Assembly (NCBI GenBank): GCA_009829735.1
Contig: CM020618.1
Span: 35,936,894-36,000,893, forward strand
Origin: Pyropia yezoensis
Taxonomy: Eukaryota; Rhodophyta; Bangiophyceae; Bangiales; Bangiaceae
DNA length: 64,000 nucleotides
Direction: 5' to 3'
Shown: positions 23,003 through 32,725 of the stretch, in pieces
Layout: each line of letters begins with the position of its first letter
How positions within the stretch are numbered: position 1 is the first letter of the stretch
Position numbers and translations under genes: made by a program
Notes under the pieces: generated by a model
The model's input: only the letters and a program-made list of their open reading frames with translations
Told to the model about the DNA's origin: nothing
Databases searched by the model: none

Positions 23003-25066
23003 CTACCCACGGCCGGTAGCGGGGCCGCCCGGCGCCCCCCCGCCGTCCTCGCCATCGGTGTACTCGTCAGACGAGCCGCCCCCGCCGTCGCCCCCCCCAC
23101 GCCCCCTCTCAGCCTCACGAGGGTCCCCGTCGTCCACGTCGTCGCCCCCGTCAGAGTCCACGTCATAGTCGGTACCGTCCGTCTCATCGCCCGTGTCGTC
23201 GTCATCGTCACTCATCGCCTCGTCGTCGGAGCCGTTGCCCGCCCACGCCCACGGGTAGGCAAACATGCGGAGCGTCTCGGGGCTCTCGGCCAGCCCGGCG
23301 TCGTCAGCGGCCGCCAGCGGCGGCCGAGCAACGGGCACCGCCCGCGGCGCCGCGGCGCCGCCCCCACCGCTACCACTACCACCACCACCGCCGATGCCGC
23401 CGCCATCGCCGCCACTGCCACAGCCGACGCCGCCACCCCGCGCACCAGGCGGCCGTGGCGGCGGCCGCACACGCCACAGCCGCACCACCTTTTCCACCCC
23501 CGATGTGGCCATGCCGCCTCCCGACGGGTGAAACGCCACGGCGTTGACCACCGACCGCGCGCCGCCCAGTACCTGCGCGGCCGTCGGGTGGTACTCAGGG
23601 GGACGCGCAGCCGCGGTAGGAGATGTAGCTGGGTGCGGGGGGGCGACGGTGGTCCCCGGTGGGGGGCGGCACCAGTAGCGCATCCCGCCTCGCCCCCCCC
23701 CCCCACCCACCCCCTCCCCTCCGCCGCCGCCCTCCTCCTCGTCGCTCTCACTGTCGGTGGCGTCCCCCCCGCCCCCCGCCGACAGGGCGGTGCGTGCCCA
23801 CATCCCCCCCCGCCCCCCCGCTCCAAACCGACCACGCACCTCGTCGCGCCCCCGCGCCCACACGTACACCCGCCCGTCGTCACTGCCACATGCCACCAGC
23901 CCGTCGGCGTGGCCGCCCACGACGGCGGCCTTGTTGGTGAGCGCGTGACAAAAGCCGGCCGCCTCGTACGTGGCCACCGGCGCCGACCGGGAGGGCGCGT
24001 AGAGGGCCACGGACCCCGCCGAGCCGCCCCCCCGCCGGCGGGCCACCACAAACCGGTCCCCCGCGGGCGCAAAGCGGACGCCCGTCACCCCCCCGGCGGT
24101 GCCCGTGTCATACACCCGCACCTCTCGCTCACGGATGCCGGGCACGCGAGCATCGCGGAGGGCCAGATCCCCCGCCGAGTGCGCCACAACCACCCCAGCG
24201 CCAGCAACGGCGCCGGCGGCGGCGGGGACAAAGGCGGCGCCCACCGCCTCGCCGGCGGCCGCCGACGGGGGTATTAGGCACAGCGCCCCACCACTACCAC
24301 CACCGCCGCGGCCGCCGCCGCCACCGCTGCCCGGCACCCGCCAGTCAAGCAGCCGGACGCTGCCGTCGGCTGCGGCAATGGCCGCGACGGCCCCCCCATC
24401 GTCGGGCGATGGGGTGACACAGTAGACGGGCGCGGAAGATGGGGTGGGCGTGACCGCCGCAACCGCGGTGCAGGTTGTAATGTCCCACCGAACGACCAGG
24501 CCGTCTTCCCCACAAGAAAGGAGGCGCGACCCGGCGAGCGGCGCGCCGCCGCCGCCACCGCCGCCTCCCTCCCATGCAACCCGAAAAACAATGGCGGTGT
24601 GGTGGGACGCCAGCGCGGCCACCACCGTCGGCGACCGCACCGGCGCGGCCACCACCCCCGCGCCCGTGTAGCCCGATGTAGCGGGCGCGGTGCCCGCCCC
24701 CCCCCCCCCCAACGGCCGCCAGCCGCCTACCCCCCCCGGCGCGGGCGGGGCGGTGGCGGCGGGCGGCACCCCCCCCCCCGCAGACCGCCACAGCAGTACG
24801 CGCGTGTCGTCCGACGCGGACGCGAGGAGCCGCCCTGACTCGGGCGCGTACGCAACGTCATTGACGCATCCGGAGTGGGCGTAGAGGAGGCGCAGGTGGC
24901 GCAGCGGCGCGGCGGCCAGCGCAGCAGCGTACGCGCCACGCCACGCGCAGGCAGATTCGACAGACAGCTGCGCGATGCCGTAGGCACGAAGGAAGGGGGA
25001 TGGCCGCCCACGCAAGGGGGGGGGGGGGTGGACCGCCGGCTGGCCGCGGCCAAGAGGGGGGGGCAT
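23003..25066 (-). CDS. DCAF5-like WD40 repeat protein
   Basis: This encodes a WD40 beta-propeller of about 687 residues, starting at ATG 25066. The frame is open further upstream but only with a non-ATG start. Recognisable blades include HSGCVNDVAYAPESG ending SASDDTRVLLW, HTAIVFRVAW ending GEDGLVVRWD, a blade ending SDDGRVYVW, and SVVNAVAFHPSGG followed by SGVEKVVRLWR. The last blade, with SGVEK before the W-R end, is typical of DCAF5/DCAF6-type adaptors of the CUL4-DDB1 ubiquitin ligase. Gly-rich loops expand the spaces between blades. The C-terminus is strongly acidic (runs of D and E) and Gly-rich. The gene sits between the two cysteine-rich secreted-protein genes, on the opposite strand. 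The adaptor role follows from the family; the substrate is unknown. Confidence 0.75.
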   Translation of the reverse strand: MPPPLGRGQPAVHPPPPLRGRPSPFLRAYGIAQLSVESACAWRGAYAAALAAAPLRHLRLLYAHSGCVNDVAYAPESGRLLASASDDTRVLLWRSAGGGVPPAATAPPAPGGVGGWRPLGGGGAGTAPATSGYTGAGVVAAPVRSPTVVAALASHHTAIVFRVAWEGGGGGGGGAPLAGSRLLSCGEDGLVVRWDITTCTAVAAVTPTPSSAPVYCVTPSPDDGGAVAAIAAADGSVRLLDWRVPGSGGGGGRGGGGSGGALCLIPPSAAAGEAVGAAFVPAAAGAVAGAGVVVAHSAGDLALRDARVPGIREREVRVYDTGTAGGVTGVRFAPAGDRFVVARRRGGGSAGSVALYAPSRSAPVATYEAAGFCHALTNKAAVVGGHADGLVACGSDDGRVYVWARGRDEVRGRFGAGGRGGMWARTALSAGGGGDATDSESDEEEGGGGGEGVGGGGGRGGMRYWCRPPPGTTVAPPHPATSPTAAARPPEYHPTAAQVLGGARSVVNAVAFHPSGGGMATSGVEKVVRLWRVRPPPRPPGARGGGVGCGSGGDGGGIGGGGGSGSGGGGAAAPRAVPVARPPLAAADDAGLAESPETLRMFAYPWAWAGNGSDDEAMSDDDDDTGDETDGTDYDVDSDGGDDVDDGDPREAERGRGGGDGGGGSSDEYTDGEDGGGAPGGPATGRG

Positions 25067-26780
25067 AGTCCGCCCGCCGGGGGCCGCCGCCCCTCTACCG
25101 CAGAGAGAAAGGTGGTCCACCCCCCAAAAAATGGCAGCCTTTGCCTCTTGCCGGGGGGCCGGCGTGCACAGAAAGGAGGCAGCGGAGGCAGGTTGGCCGA
25201 CGGCGTCAAGGTCTGGGGGGTAGAGGGGCAAGGGGACCGACGTCGAGGCACCGTAGCGGTGGCGGTCAACGTTGGCAAAGGTCCAGCACTCTTCCGGAAT
25301 TATGTCTGAGGAATCCACGAGGCCGCCTCCATTGGGTGGTTGGCCCCAGCGGGACGGTGTCCACGTGGCTCGACGGCGGGGACGCACCGTCCCGTCAATC
25401 GGCGCGACTCACCGCCGCCCGATTCCCCCCCCTCCCGCCCCACGTGCTCACCCGTCGGCCGCGCGCGGGGCGACAGGGGTGGGTATCCACAAAAGGCCGA
25501 CCGTCAGCCTACCGGCCAGGGAGCGGGGAGGGGGAATGACCCCCTCCCGACCGGCACCAGTGCTCCCTGACTGCCGTCGTGGCCGTCTGGGACGGCACTG
25601 GCATGCCGTCCGTGTCGTCATCGCTGCCGTTGGGGCGGCCGGCTTTCACCCCTCCCCCGCACCCGGGTGCCAGGCCCCGCGCTCCCCCCTCCGCTCGAGA
25701 GATCCCTCGACCCACGCCCAAATGCGCTCCTCTCCCGCCCCTCAACTTGGCCGCGTGACACCCCCCCCCCCTCCCTCCTTGCCGTCTGGCACCCCAAGCC
25801 CCAAGAGCACTCCCCACTCGACCTTTGACTTGGACCGCAGCCCCACGCCCCCACCCCTCTCCCCTCCCCTCCCAACCCCCCTTCCCGATGTGCCGCCGAT
25901 GAGTGGAGGTTTGGGACGCCTGTGGAGGGTGGTGGGGGGGGGGAGGAGGGGCACGACGATGAAAAACCCCGCGGGCGGACCCCCCCCCGCGCACGTCGCG
26001 CGCGCGCAACCCCTGCAGAAGCGGTGGGTGGCGGGGTGGCGGCAAAGGCACGCGCACCCGCCAGGGCGACGGCCCACAGTCCAGGTCACGGGGAGGGGAA
26101 GAATGCAGACGGGGGCTGCGTTCAAAGACATCCGAGGGGGGAGGAAAGATAGACCGTGGGAGGGGGAGGAGGGGGGGCGGGGGCAGGGGGAGGGGGGGGA
26201 AGGTGCACTCACGCGCCATGCAAATAAAAAAACTGCGGTGATAGCGGCAGTGGCGGCAGTGGCGACGGTGGCGTGGGTACGGGCAAACGGTCCATCGCCG
26301 GTACGACGGGCGCGGATGCCCCCACCGCTGCCACTGTCGCCGTCGCCGTCGCGAGACCATTGCCGTCCGCCTCCCGCACTACCCGCGAGCGCACTCACCA
26401 CTAGCGCTATCGCGAGAGTGCCGCGTGCGCCCGCCACTTCCCCCCTCCCCCCAGCCCTCTCCTCTCTTTTTTTTTTGTTGCCGTCAGCGGCTGTGCCGTC
26501 GACGCCTGCCACGCATGGTTGGCATGGGGGGGACGGAGGTGAGTGACGGGGCCGTGTCGCCGCGCGTGTCGGGGTGGCGGCGGTGAGTCCGTCTGCCCCT
26601 CCCCCGCCACCGCCCGCCTCCCCCCGAGCGTGCCCCGTCGCTGCCTATCCACCCGCCCCGCGCCGCTGGTCTCGAGTGCAACCCCCACGGGGGCGCCGCC
26701 GGGGTGTGCTCCGATCATGCCCGCGCACTCCCGCCGTGCGTGGATGCACCCCCCGGTGGCGGCGGGCCGAGGATCCGGGG
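25067..26780. other. Intergenic region, no supported gene
   Basis: It lies between the divergent DCAF5-like and three-unit cysteine-rich genes. Long open frames on both strands are Pro/Gly/Arg-rich with no domain and are explained by GC content. The stretch 25740-26200 is strongly C-rich, then G-rich, on the plus strand. Confidence 0.5.
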
Positions 26781-26788
26781 GGGATGGC

Positions 26789-26796
26789 GTATAAGG
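26789..26796 (+). promoter_or_regulatory. TATA-like element upstream of the 27006 gene
   Basis: GTATAAGG stands out in a sequence otherwise almost free of A/T runs, about 215 bases before the ATG at 27006. It fits a TATA box with a 5' leader of roughly 180 bases, but this rests on sequence alone. Confidence 0.4.
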
Positions 26797-27005
26797 GCGG
26801 GGGGCGATGCCGCCCCGACCTCGAGTGCGCCACGCCCAGCCGCCGACCAGCACCAAGGCCCGCGGCGAGCGACGCCTCTCCACCCGCCCCTTCCTTCTCA
26901 CCCTCACCTCTAGGCCGCTACACCCTCAACAACCCCCCCTACAACGGCCACCCCACAAGCCCTCCACAGCCCCCCGCCCTTTGACGACCGCCAAGGCAGG
27001 CTGAC

Positions 27006-27749
27006 ATGGCGCCCCGCCCCGTCACGATGCGGGTGCTCGTCACCGTCGCTATCCTGGCCGCAACCGCTGCCGCCATCATTGCACCCGCCTCTGTCAGGGC
27101 CACCGCACCGCACGCTGCGGCTGTGTGGTGGGCAGCACCCACCCTCCGCCAGTGCCTGCCATGCGGCGGCACCATCCGCGGCCGCTGCACGGCCGGCACC
27201 ATATGTGCCAGAAGCAACCTGGGGGTCCTGAGCTGCGTCAAGCCGATGCGCCTTGGACACAAGTGCACCGACCCGTGCTGGGCGTGCACCGCGGGGTTGA
27301 AGTGCGGCGCCAGGGGCGTATGTGAAGCCGCCAAACCGGCTCCCAACCGTCACTGCCGGCTGTGTGGCGGCACCCGCGGCGGCTGCGCTGCGGGCACGGT
27401 GTGCGGCAGGAGCTGGATTAACGTGCCGAGCTGCGTTAAGCACGTGCCCATTGGACATAAGTGCTGGAGCTTTTGCTGGGCGTGCGCCAAGGGGCTGAAG
27501 TGCGGCGCCAGGGGAGTATGCGAAGCCGCCGCCCCGCCTGCCATCCGCCAGTGCCTGCCATGCGGCGGCACCATCCGCGGCCGCTGCACGGCCGGCACCA
27601 TATGTGCCAGAAGCAACCAAGGGGTCCTGAGCTGCGTCAAGCCGATGCGCCTTGGACACAAGTGCACCGACCCGTGCTGGGCGTGCGCCAAGGGGCTCGC
27701 GTGTGGTCGGACCGGCAGGTGCCAACAGGCGTGGGCCCATTACCGCTAG
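27006..27749 (+). CDS. Secreted cysteine-rich repeat protein, three units
   Basis: This 247-residue protein is probably secreted, with an N-terminal hydrophobic segment after MAPRPVTMRVL. Three units of about 65 residues follow the pattern CLPCGGTxRGxCxAGTxCxRS, then a C, then GHKCxxxCWACxxGLxCGxxGxC. Units 1 and 3 are nearly identical in DNA over about 150 bases (from about 27148 and 27550), while unit 2 is more diverged. This implies a recent duplication or gene conversion within the gene. It is a paralogue of the two-unit gene at 20811, whose units share the GLxCGxxGxC ending. It is intronless as read. The family is not recognised and the function is unknown; disulfide-rich tandem modules suggest an extracellular role. 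Confidence 0.85.
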   Translation: MAPRPVTMRVLVTVAILAATAAAIIAPASVRATAPHAAAVWWAAPTLRQCLPCGGTIRGRCTAGTICARSNLGVLSCVKPMRLGHKCTDPCWACTAGLKCGARGVCEAAKPAPNRHCRLCGGTRGGCAAGTVCGRSWINVPSCVKHVPIGHKCWSFCWACAKGLKCGARGVCEAAAPPAIRQCLPCGGTIRGRCTAGTICARSNQGVLSCVKPMRLGHKCTDPCWACAKGLACGRTGRCQQAWAHYR

Positions 27750-30265
27750 ATATCAATAGCCGCAACTGCGGCGACCATCTACCTACATGGGCCTTGCGTG
27801 AATGGGTAGCGAGCTGCGACACCCAGGCGGCTTTCGTGCCTCGACAGTGGTTGTCGTGGGTTTGTCAAAGTGTGTACATAAATTAGTGGCCGGGTAAGTG
27901 AAGAGGGGCCAGTAGACGCGGCCGGACGTTCACCGGCGCCCTTCCACCACCACCGTCGTGGCGGCAGACATGCCCTAGAGCATGTACTGGTCGACGCGGG
28001 AGCCCTCCCTACAAGGCGGCGTGCCATGACATGAACTGTACATACATGTGTATGTCCACGCACCACTGATCCATGGACCCAAAGCGCCCTTCTCGCATGG
28101 TCGGTACAGGCCGCGGCCTCAGGCAATAGCTGGGTGCCCATGGTTGTATTTCCCATGAGTACCTCTAACATCCAATTCGAACTCCCCCCTCGAGCGCTAC
28201 AGTACGTATTGCAGCGCTTTGAATTCAGGGCTTGCCTCTGGGGTGGGGCGGCGCTTCCACATGGGTGGGGAGAGGAGACGGCCGTACGTACAGTACATAC
28301 AGATGCTACATCAGGACCCCCCCACGCATGCGTTCCCCCGTTGGCGCGACGCCACCGCCGTACGCACCGCTGGTGGGTGGGTGGTGCTGTCAGACGCCGA
28401 CGGCCGGGGCACGGCGGAGGGCAGCGGCGGAGGGGTGGGAGGTGGTCGTCCGCCCGACCCCCCCCCGCCTCCTCGTGCCCCCTCCCCTCAAACTCCTTTC
28501 CTCGCTCGTGTCAGTGCCGTTGCGTTGGCCGCCACGGCCGCCACGCCCGTGAAAGAGCGCGTGGCGGCGGTCGCCGCGGCGGTCGCGGCAGCGGCGGCGG
28601 CGGTGGGGTGACGCCACCGGTGGGGTGACGCCGCCGGGGGGGCGGACGGCCACGCGGCCGTGGCAGCGCCCGCGGCAGCTGCAGTTGCAGCGGCCACGGG
28701 CAGCGGCAGCAGGCAGCAGGCTGCGGCGGCATCAGCGGCGGCGGCGGCGGCAGTAGCAGCGGCAGCGGAAGCGGACAGTGGCAGCGGCAGCGGTGGTGGC
28801 GGGGTCCGCAATTTCGGCCGCCCGCGGCGCCCCCCCCCCCCCTCTTGTGCGTACGTGCAGTAGCGATGCACCCGGGCTGCGCTGCCGCGGCCCCGTGTGG
28901 TCCCGTTTTATTTTGACCGCCGCAAGCGCAGGTGCGTCAGCGCCGCCCCTTTTTTTTTTCACCGCGGCGGTGTGTCCCGCGGCGGCAGACCGCCGCGGCC
29001 GGTTTTGTCGCCCGCCCGCCGACCCGCTCGCTCGCCGGCCCGCCCGCTCACCCGCTCGCCCGCTCGCCCGCTCGCCCGCTCGCCGGCTCGCCCGCCCTTC
29101 CCGCCAACGCGTGCTCTGGCGCTGGCGGGGGGTGGTGGGGGACGTGGATGGGGGGAAGCGACGGGGGGTTGTGTACCCCCCCCCCCCCCCCCTCCCCCCC
29201 TGGGATGCGTCGGTGGTCTGAGTCCTGGCGGGAAGGCCAACAAACGGGGGAAGCGCGGCCGCCTCTCGGCGCGCAGGGCAGGACATGGGCGGCCGCATTC
29301 TAGCCGGTGCTGGCGCTGGCAAGACGCACAGCGTACGGGCTTGCCGGCGGGTGGGCGGGCGGGTGGGCGGGCGGGCGGGCAGGACGGTGCCACGTCTGTC
29401 GTGGGCAGCGTTGTGTGGCGGGGTGTAGAGGGGGCTTGGGAGGAACGGGGGGCAGACGCGCGCCCCCCCCGCCCCCTACCCTCGTTCCCAATCCCCCCCC
29501 CCCCCCAGCTCTTTCTCGTCCTTCCCGGCTGCGTCGCACGGGACGGTCTGGCGGACGGGCGGACGGGCGGGCCGGCGGGCCGGCGGGCCGGCGAGCTGAC
29601 GGGACTGGCGGGGTGGGCGGGGCGGGTGCGTCCGCCGGGTCCGTGTGTCAGCGGCGGCGGCGGCGCGCGCGCGATGGGCTGCTGCCCGCCCCCGTCGGGG
29701 GGGGAGCGGCCTCCTGCCTGTCGCTGTCGTGGGGGGGGGACCGGCCTGGGGGGCGGGCGGCAGGGAGCGGGGGGGGAGGGGGGGCGGGGGCGGTGGCAGG
29801 TCGGCCGGCCGCGGCGGGATGGACCCCGTCGGCTGTGGCTGTTGGGGACGTTGGTCGGTCGTACCCCCCCCCCCCCCCCCCCCCCCCCCCCGTGCCCTCC
29901 CGTGCGTGGCCGGCCGCATTCTCTCCGTTCTTACGCACCCGTCGCGAGGGGGAATAAGACGGCAGCGACGCCACCGGCAGCCGGTGGCTCGGCGGGTTTG
30001 GCGACTACCCCTGCCGGCAGCCGCGGGGTGTGTCACGCGACGACCCGTAGACGACGCCCCGCAGTCGCGGGGTGGAGGGCGTCGCCACCGGCCTTCTACT
30101 GTTTTGGGAGGGACACCTGGTGCCGCTCCGCTTCCCCCTTTCCCAACCACCGGCTCTTCCCCCCCGCGTTGCCCCCCTCGCGTCGTATTCTCCCGTCATC
30201 GCTTGGAGGTGCTTCCGCCGCCGCCGTCGCCGCCGCTGCCGCCGCCGCCCTGCCACCCTCTCACA
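27750..30265. other. Intergenic with simple repeats and a C28 run
   Basis: There is no supported gene. A lower-GC block lies at about 27,760-28,310. Simple repeats include (CGCTCGCC)n at about 29012-29098, (GGGC)n at about 29340-29385 and (GGGCCGGC)n at about 29540-29590; the first is complementary in character to the other two. A run of 28 C lies at 29864-29891, about 370 bases before the next ATG. Open frames on both strands are low-complexity. Confidence 0.5.
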
Positions 30266-32389
30266 ATGGTTGCCAAGCGCCCCGCCGCGGCCGTGGCCGT
30301 GGTGCTCGCCGCCGTCCTGTTGGTCAGGTCTGTTGCGGCGCAGGCCCCACCCAGTACTGTCTGGGGCGTCGTCACGGCCATCAACTGTGGGGGGCAGGCC
30401 ATCCCCCCCTCCGCTTCGTCCGACGGCGTGGACTACATTGCTGACGCCTACTTTTCGCCGTCCTCCCTGCCGTGGAGCCGCCCCGTCGCCCTCCCCGACC
30501 AGCACCGGACGCTGCGCTACAGTGAGTCGGGGCCCCTCTACTACACCGTTCCCGTGCCAGTGCCCGGCTACTACCGTGTCAACCTGACATGGACAGAGTT
30601 GTACCAGAGCGGTCCCAATGAGCGCGGCCTGGTCGTTGGCGTTGGAGCTGACGTAGCTGTGCAGGGCCCCAACTGGTCCAATGGCCTCTTCATGGACAAC
30701 ACAACCGAGCTGGACATCTGGTCGCTTGCTGGTGGCAACAACGAGCAGGCCGTGTCGTCCGTCTTGCCAATGCCGCAGACGGGGGCGTCCGAGGTTTGGG
30801 CCACCACCTCGGTCTCTGTGGTAATCTTTCATTTGCCGGTCTCCCCAACTGGCCTGCCCATGCTTGGCACACTGCAACTGCTTGGGGAGGTGCCACCACC
30901 GACGCAGACGCCATCCGCGACACCTACAGTGGGAACTACGATGCCGCCCACTGCAACGTCCGCTCCGGTTCAGTCGACGTCGCCGGCCGCGGTGTCACCC
31001 ACGGCCGCACCGTCCCCAATGCCGACGACTACGGCGCCCACAGTGGCGCCCTCCCCGATGCCGTCTGCTACGTCCGCGGGGTCACCCACGATGGCGTCAA
31101 CCATGGCGCCCACGATGGCGCCAACCATGGCGCCCACGATGGCGCCGACCATGGTGCCCACGATGGCGCCAACAATGGCGCCCACTATGGCGCCCACCAT
31201 GGCGCCAACCGTGGCTCCCTCGGTGGCGCCCTCGCCAATGCCTTCTACATCGTCGACTGCGGCGCCCTCGATGACTCCTACGACGTCCACGCCACCCACA
31301 ATGACGCCTGCGACGTCCACGGCAGTGCCCACAGTGACGCCTTCTGTGGCGCCCTCCGTGGCGCCCTCGATAGTGCCCTCCCCGATGCCGTCCACATCAT
31401 CAACTGCGGCGCCCACAGCGATGCCCTCCCCGATGCCGTCTACGACGTCCTCAATGGCACCTACAATGGCGCCTTCGATGGCGCCTACAATGGCGCCTTC
31501 GATGGCGCCTACAATGGCGCCCACAATGGTGCCCTCCCCGATGCCGTCTACGACGTCCTCAATGGCACCTACAATGGCGCCTTCGATGGCGCCTACAATG
31601 GCACCTACGGCGGCGCCTACGATTGCGCCCACAATGGCGCCTACAATGGTGCCCTCCCCGATGCCGTCTACGACGTCCTCAATGGCACCTACAATGGCGC
31701 CTTCGATGGCGCCGACAATGGCGCCTTCGATGGCGCCTACAATGGCGCCCACAATGGTGCCCTCCCCGATGCCGTCTGCACCGTCAGGGCCGCCCATGGG
31801 GGGTTCCCAGCACATGACGATCCACGCGGAGCGGCAATACTACTCTGCCAACGACTTTGCCATGTCGTTGGCGTCCGTGCCGGCCAGCTTCAGCACGGCA
31901 TCCGCGATGGCCAACTCCACCATCCGCGCTGCCACCGTCGAACAGTGCCCCGTCATGGCCATGGCGGACCTGGGCGTCTCCTACTACCACGTGCTGCTGC
32001 AAGCGGGCACCCACCATGTGCCGCACCTGCACCCTCGGGCGGCTGAAGTACTGCTTGTCACCGCCGGCACGGTCGACGTGTTTTTCTTGGAGGAGGGCGG
32101 GGACGGCACCGGGCCTGCCCCGCGGCTCATTCGCAACACCGTCGACGCTGCCGGCGTGGCGCTCGTCCCCCGGGGCCTCCTCCACGGGGTCACATGCGTC
32201 AGCGCGTCGCCGTGCACGTACGTCTCAACGCTCACGCACGCAGACCCGGGTGTGGTGCTGGCCGGCACCACGTTGTGCGACGGGCCTCTCGCAGACGTGG
32301 CAGCGATGCTCGGCGTGCCGCAGGACGACGCGACGGTGGTATGTGCGGGCATGTCCCAGGAGCTGACGGCCAGCCAGGCAACGTCCTAG
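30266..32389 (+). CDS. Secreted malectin-like / MAPT-repeat / cupin fusion
   Basis: This 707-residue protein starts at ATG 30266 with a signal peptide (hydrophobic residues 7-25, likely cut near A25). Residues about 33-208 resemble a malectin-like carbohydrate-binding domain: INCGGQA, then GVDYIADAYF, then YYRVNLTW. Residues about 209-512 are a Pro/Thr/Met/Ser linker dominated by repeats of APTM and APSM. Residues about 513-700 form a cupin of germin type. Motif 1 fits G(x)5HxH(x)4E(x)6G exactly, with His587, His589 and Glu594. Motif 2, VPRGLLHG, supplies His640. These four residues would bind a metal such as Mn. The cupin ends with paired Cys. The linker DNA is a 12-bp repeat with a higher-order unit of about 110 bp, and it leaves other frames open on both strands. 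I know of no such domain combination. Extracellular or wall location is inferred. Confidence 0.85.
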   Translation: MVAKRPAAAVAVVLAAVLLVRSVAAQAPPSTVWGVVTAINCGGQAIPPSASSDGVDYIADAYFSPSSLPWSRPVALPDQHRTLRYSESGPLYYTVPVPVPGYYRVNLTWTELYQSGPNERGLVVGVGADVAVQGPNWSNGLFMDNTTELDIWSLAGGNNEQAVSSVLPMPQTGASEVWATTSVSVVIFHLPVSPTGLPMLGTLQLLGEVPPPTQTPSATPTVGTTMPPTATSAPVQSTSPAAVSPTAAPSPMPTTTAPTVAPSPMPSATSAGSPTMASTMAPTMAPTMAPTMAPTMVPTMAPTMAPTMAPTMAPTVAPSVAPSPMPSTSSTAAPSMTPTTSTPPTMTPATSTAVPTVTPSVAPSVAPSIVPSPMPSTSSTAAPTAMPSPMPSTTSSMAPTMAPSMAPTMAPSMAPTMAPTMVPSPMPSTTSSMAPTMAPSMAPTMAPTAAPTIAPTMAPTMVPSPMPSTTSSMAPTMAPSMAPTMAPSMAPTMAPTMVPSPMPSAPSGPPMGGSQHMTIHAERQYYSANDFAMSLASVPASFSTASAMANSTIRAATVEQCPVMAMADLGVSYYHVLLQAGTHHVPHLHPRAAEVLLVTAGTVDVFFLEEGGDGTGPAPRLIRNTVDAAGVALVPRGLLHGVTCVSASPCTYVSTLTHADPGVVLAGTTLCDGPLADVAAMLGVPQDDATVVCAGMSQELTASQATS
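30930..31790 (+). repeat. 12-bp coding minisatellite with about 110-bp higher-order units
   Basis: The basic unit is a variant of ATGGCGCCCACG. The longer unit begins GCCCTCCCCGATGCCGTCTA and recurs near 31421, 31530, 31646 and 31757. The array encodes the linker of the malectin/cupin protein. A minus-strand frame reading IVGAIVGAIEGA and a plus-strand frame reading NGAYNGAFDGA are by-products of the repeat. Confidence 0.9.
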
Positions 32390-32725
32390 AGGACGGCCAT
32401 GCCGTTGTAAGGGCCGCCTGCGAGCGGCGGCTGACTTTCATTCCGCACACGCGTCGCAGGCACGCTTGTCCATGCTGATGACCCACAACCGTGGATGATG
32501 AGGGAGCGAAAGAGCGGCGCGGTAGCGGCGGGGGGGGGAGGAACGAAGGAGGAGGGGAGGGGTGGCAACTCGACGCGTGAGACAGCTTTTTGACACAATA
32601 CAACAATACTTCATATCCCTCGCTCGGCGGCCAGACACGAGCTACCCCAGCGGACGGGCGGCGCGGACAAACGGCAGGTCTCACATCTGTCACGGAGGTG
32701 GCAGCGTCGTCGCCGCAGCCGCAAT

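Noticed and set aside
25272-26546. A 424-residue plus-strand frame upstream of the three-unit cysteine-rich gene
   Set aside because: It is Pro/Arg-rich, overlaps similarly open frames on the other strand and shows no domain.
30970-31815. Minus-strand frame reading VGAIVGAIEGA repeats
   Set aside because: It is a by-product of the 12-bp coding minisatellite of the malectin/cupin gene.
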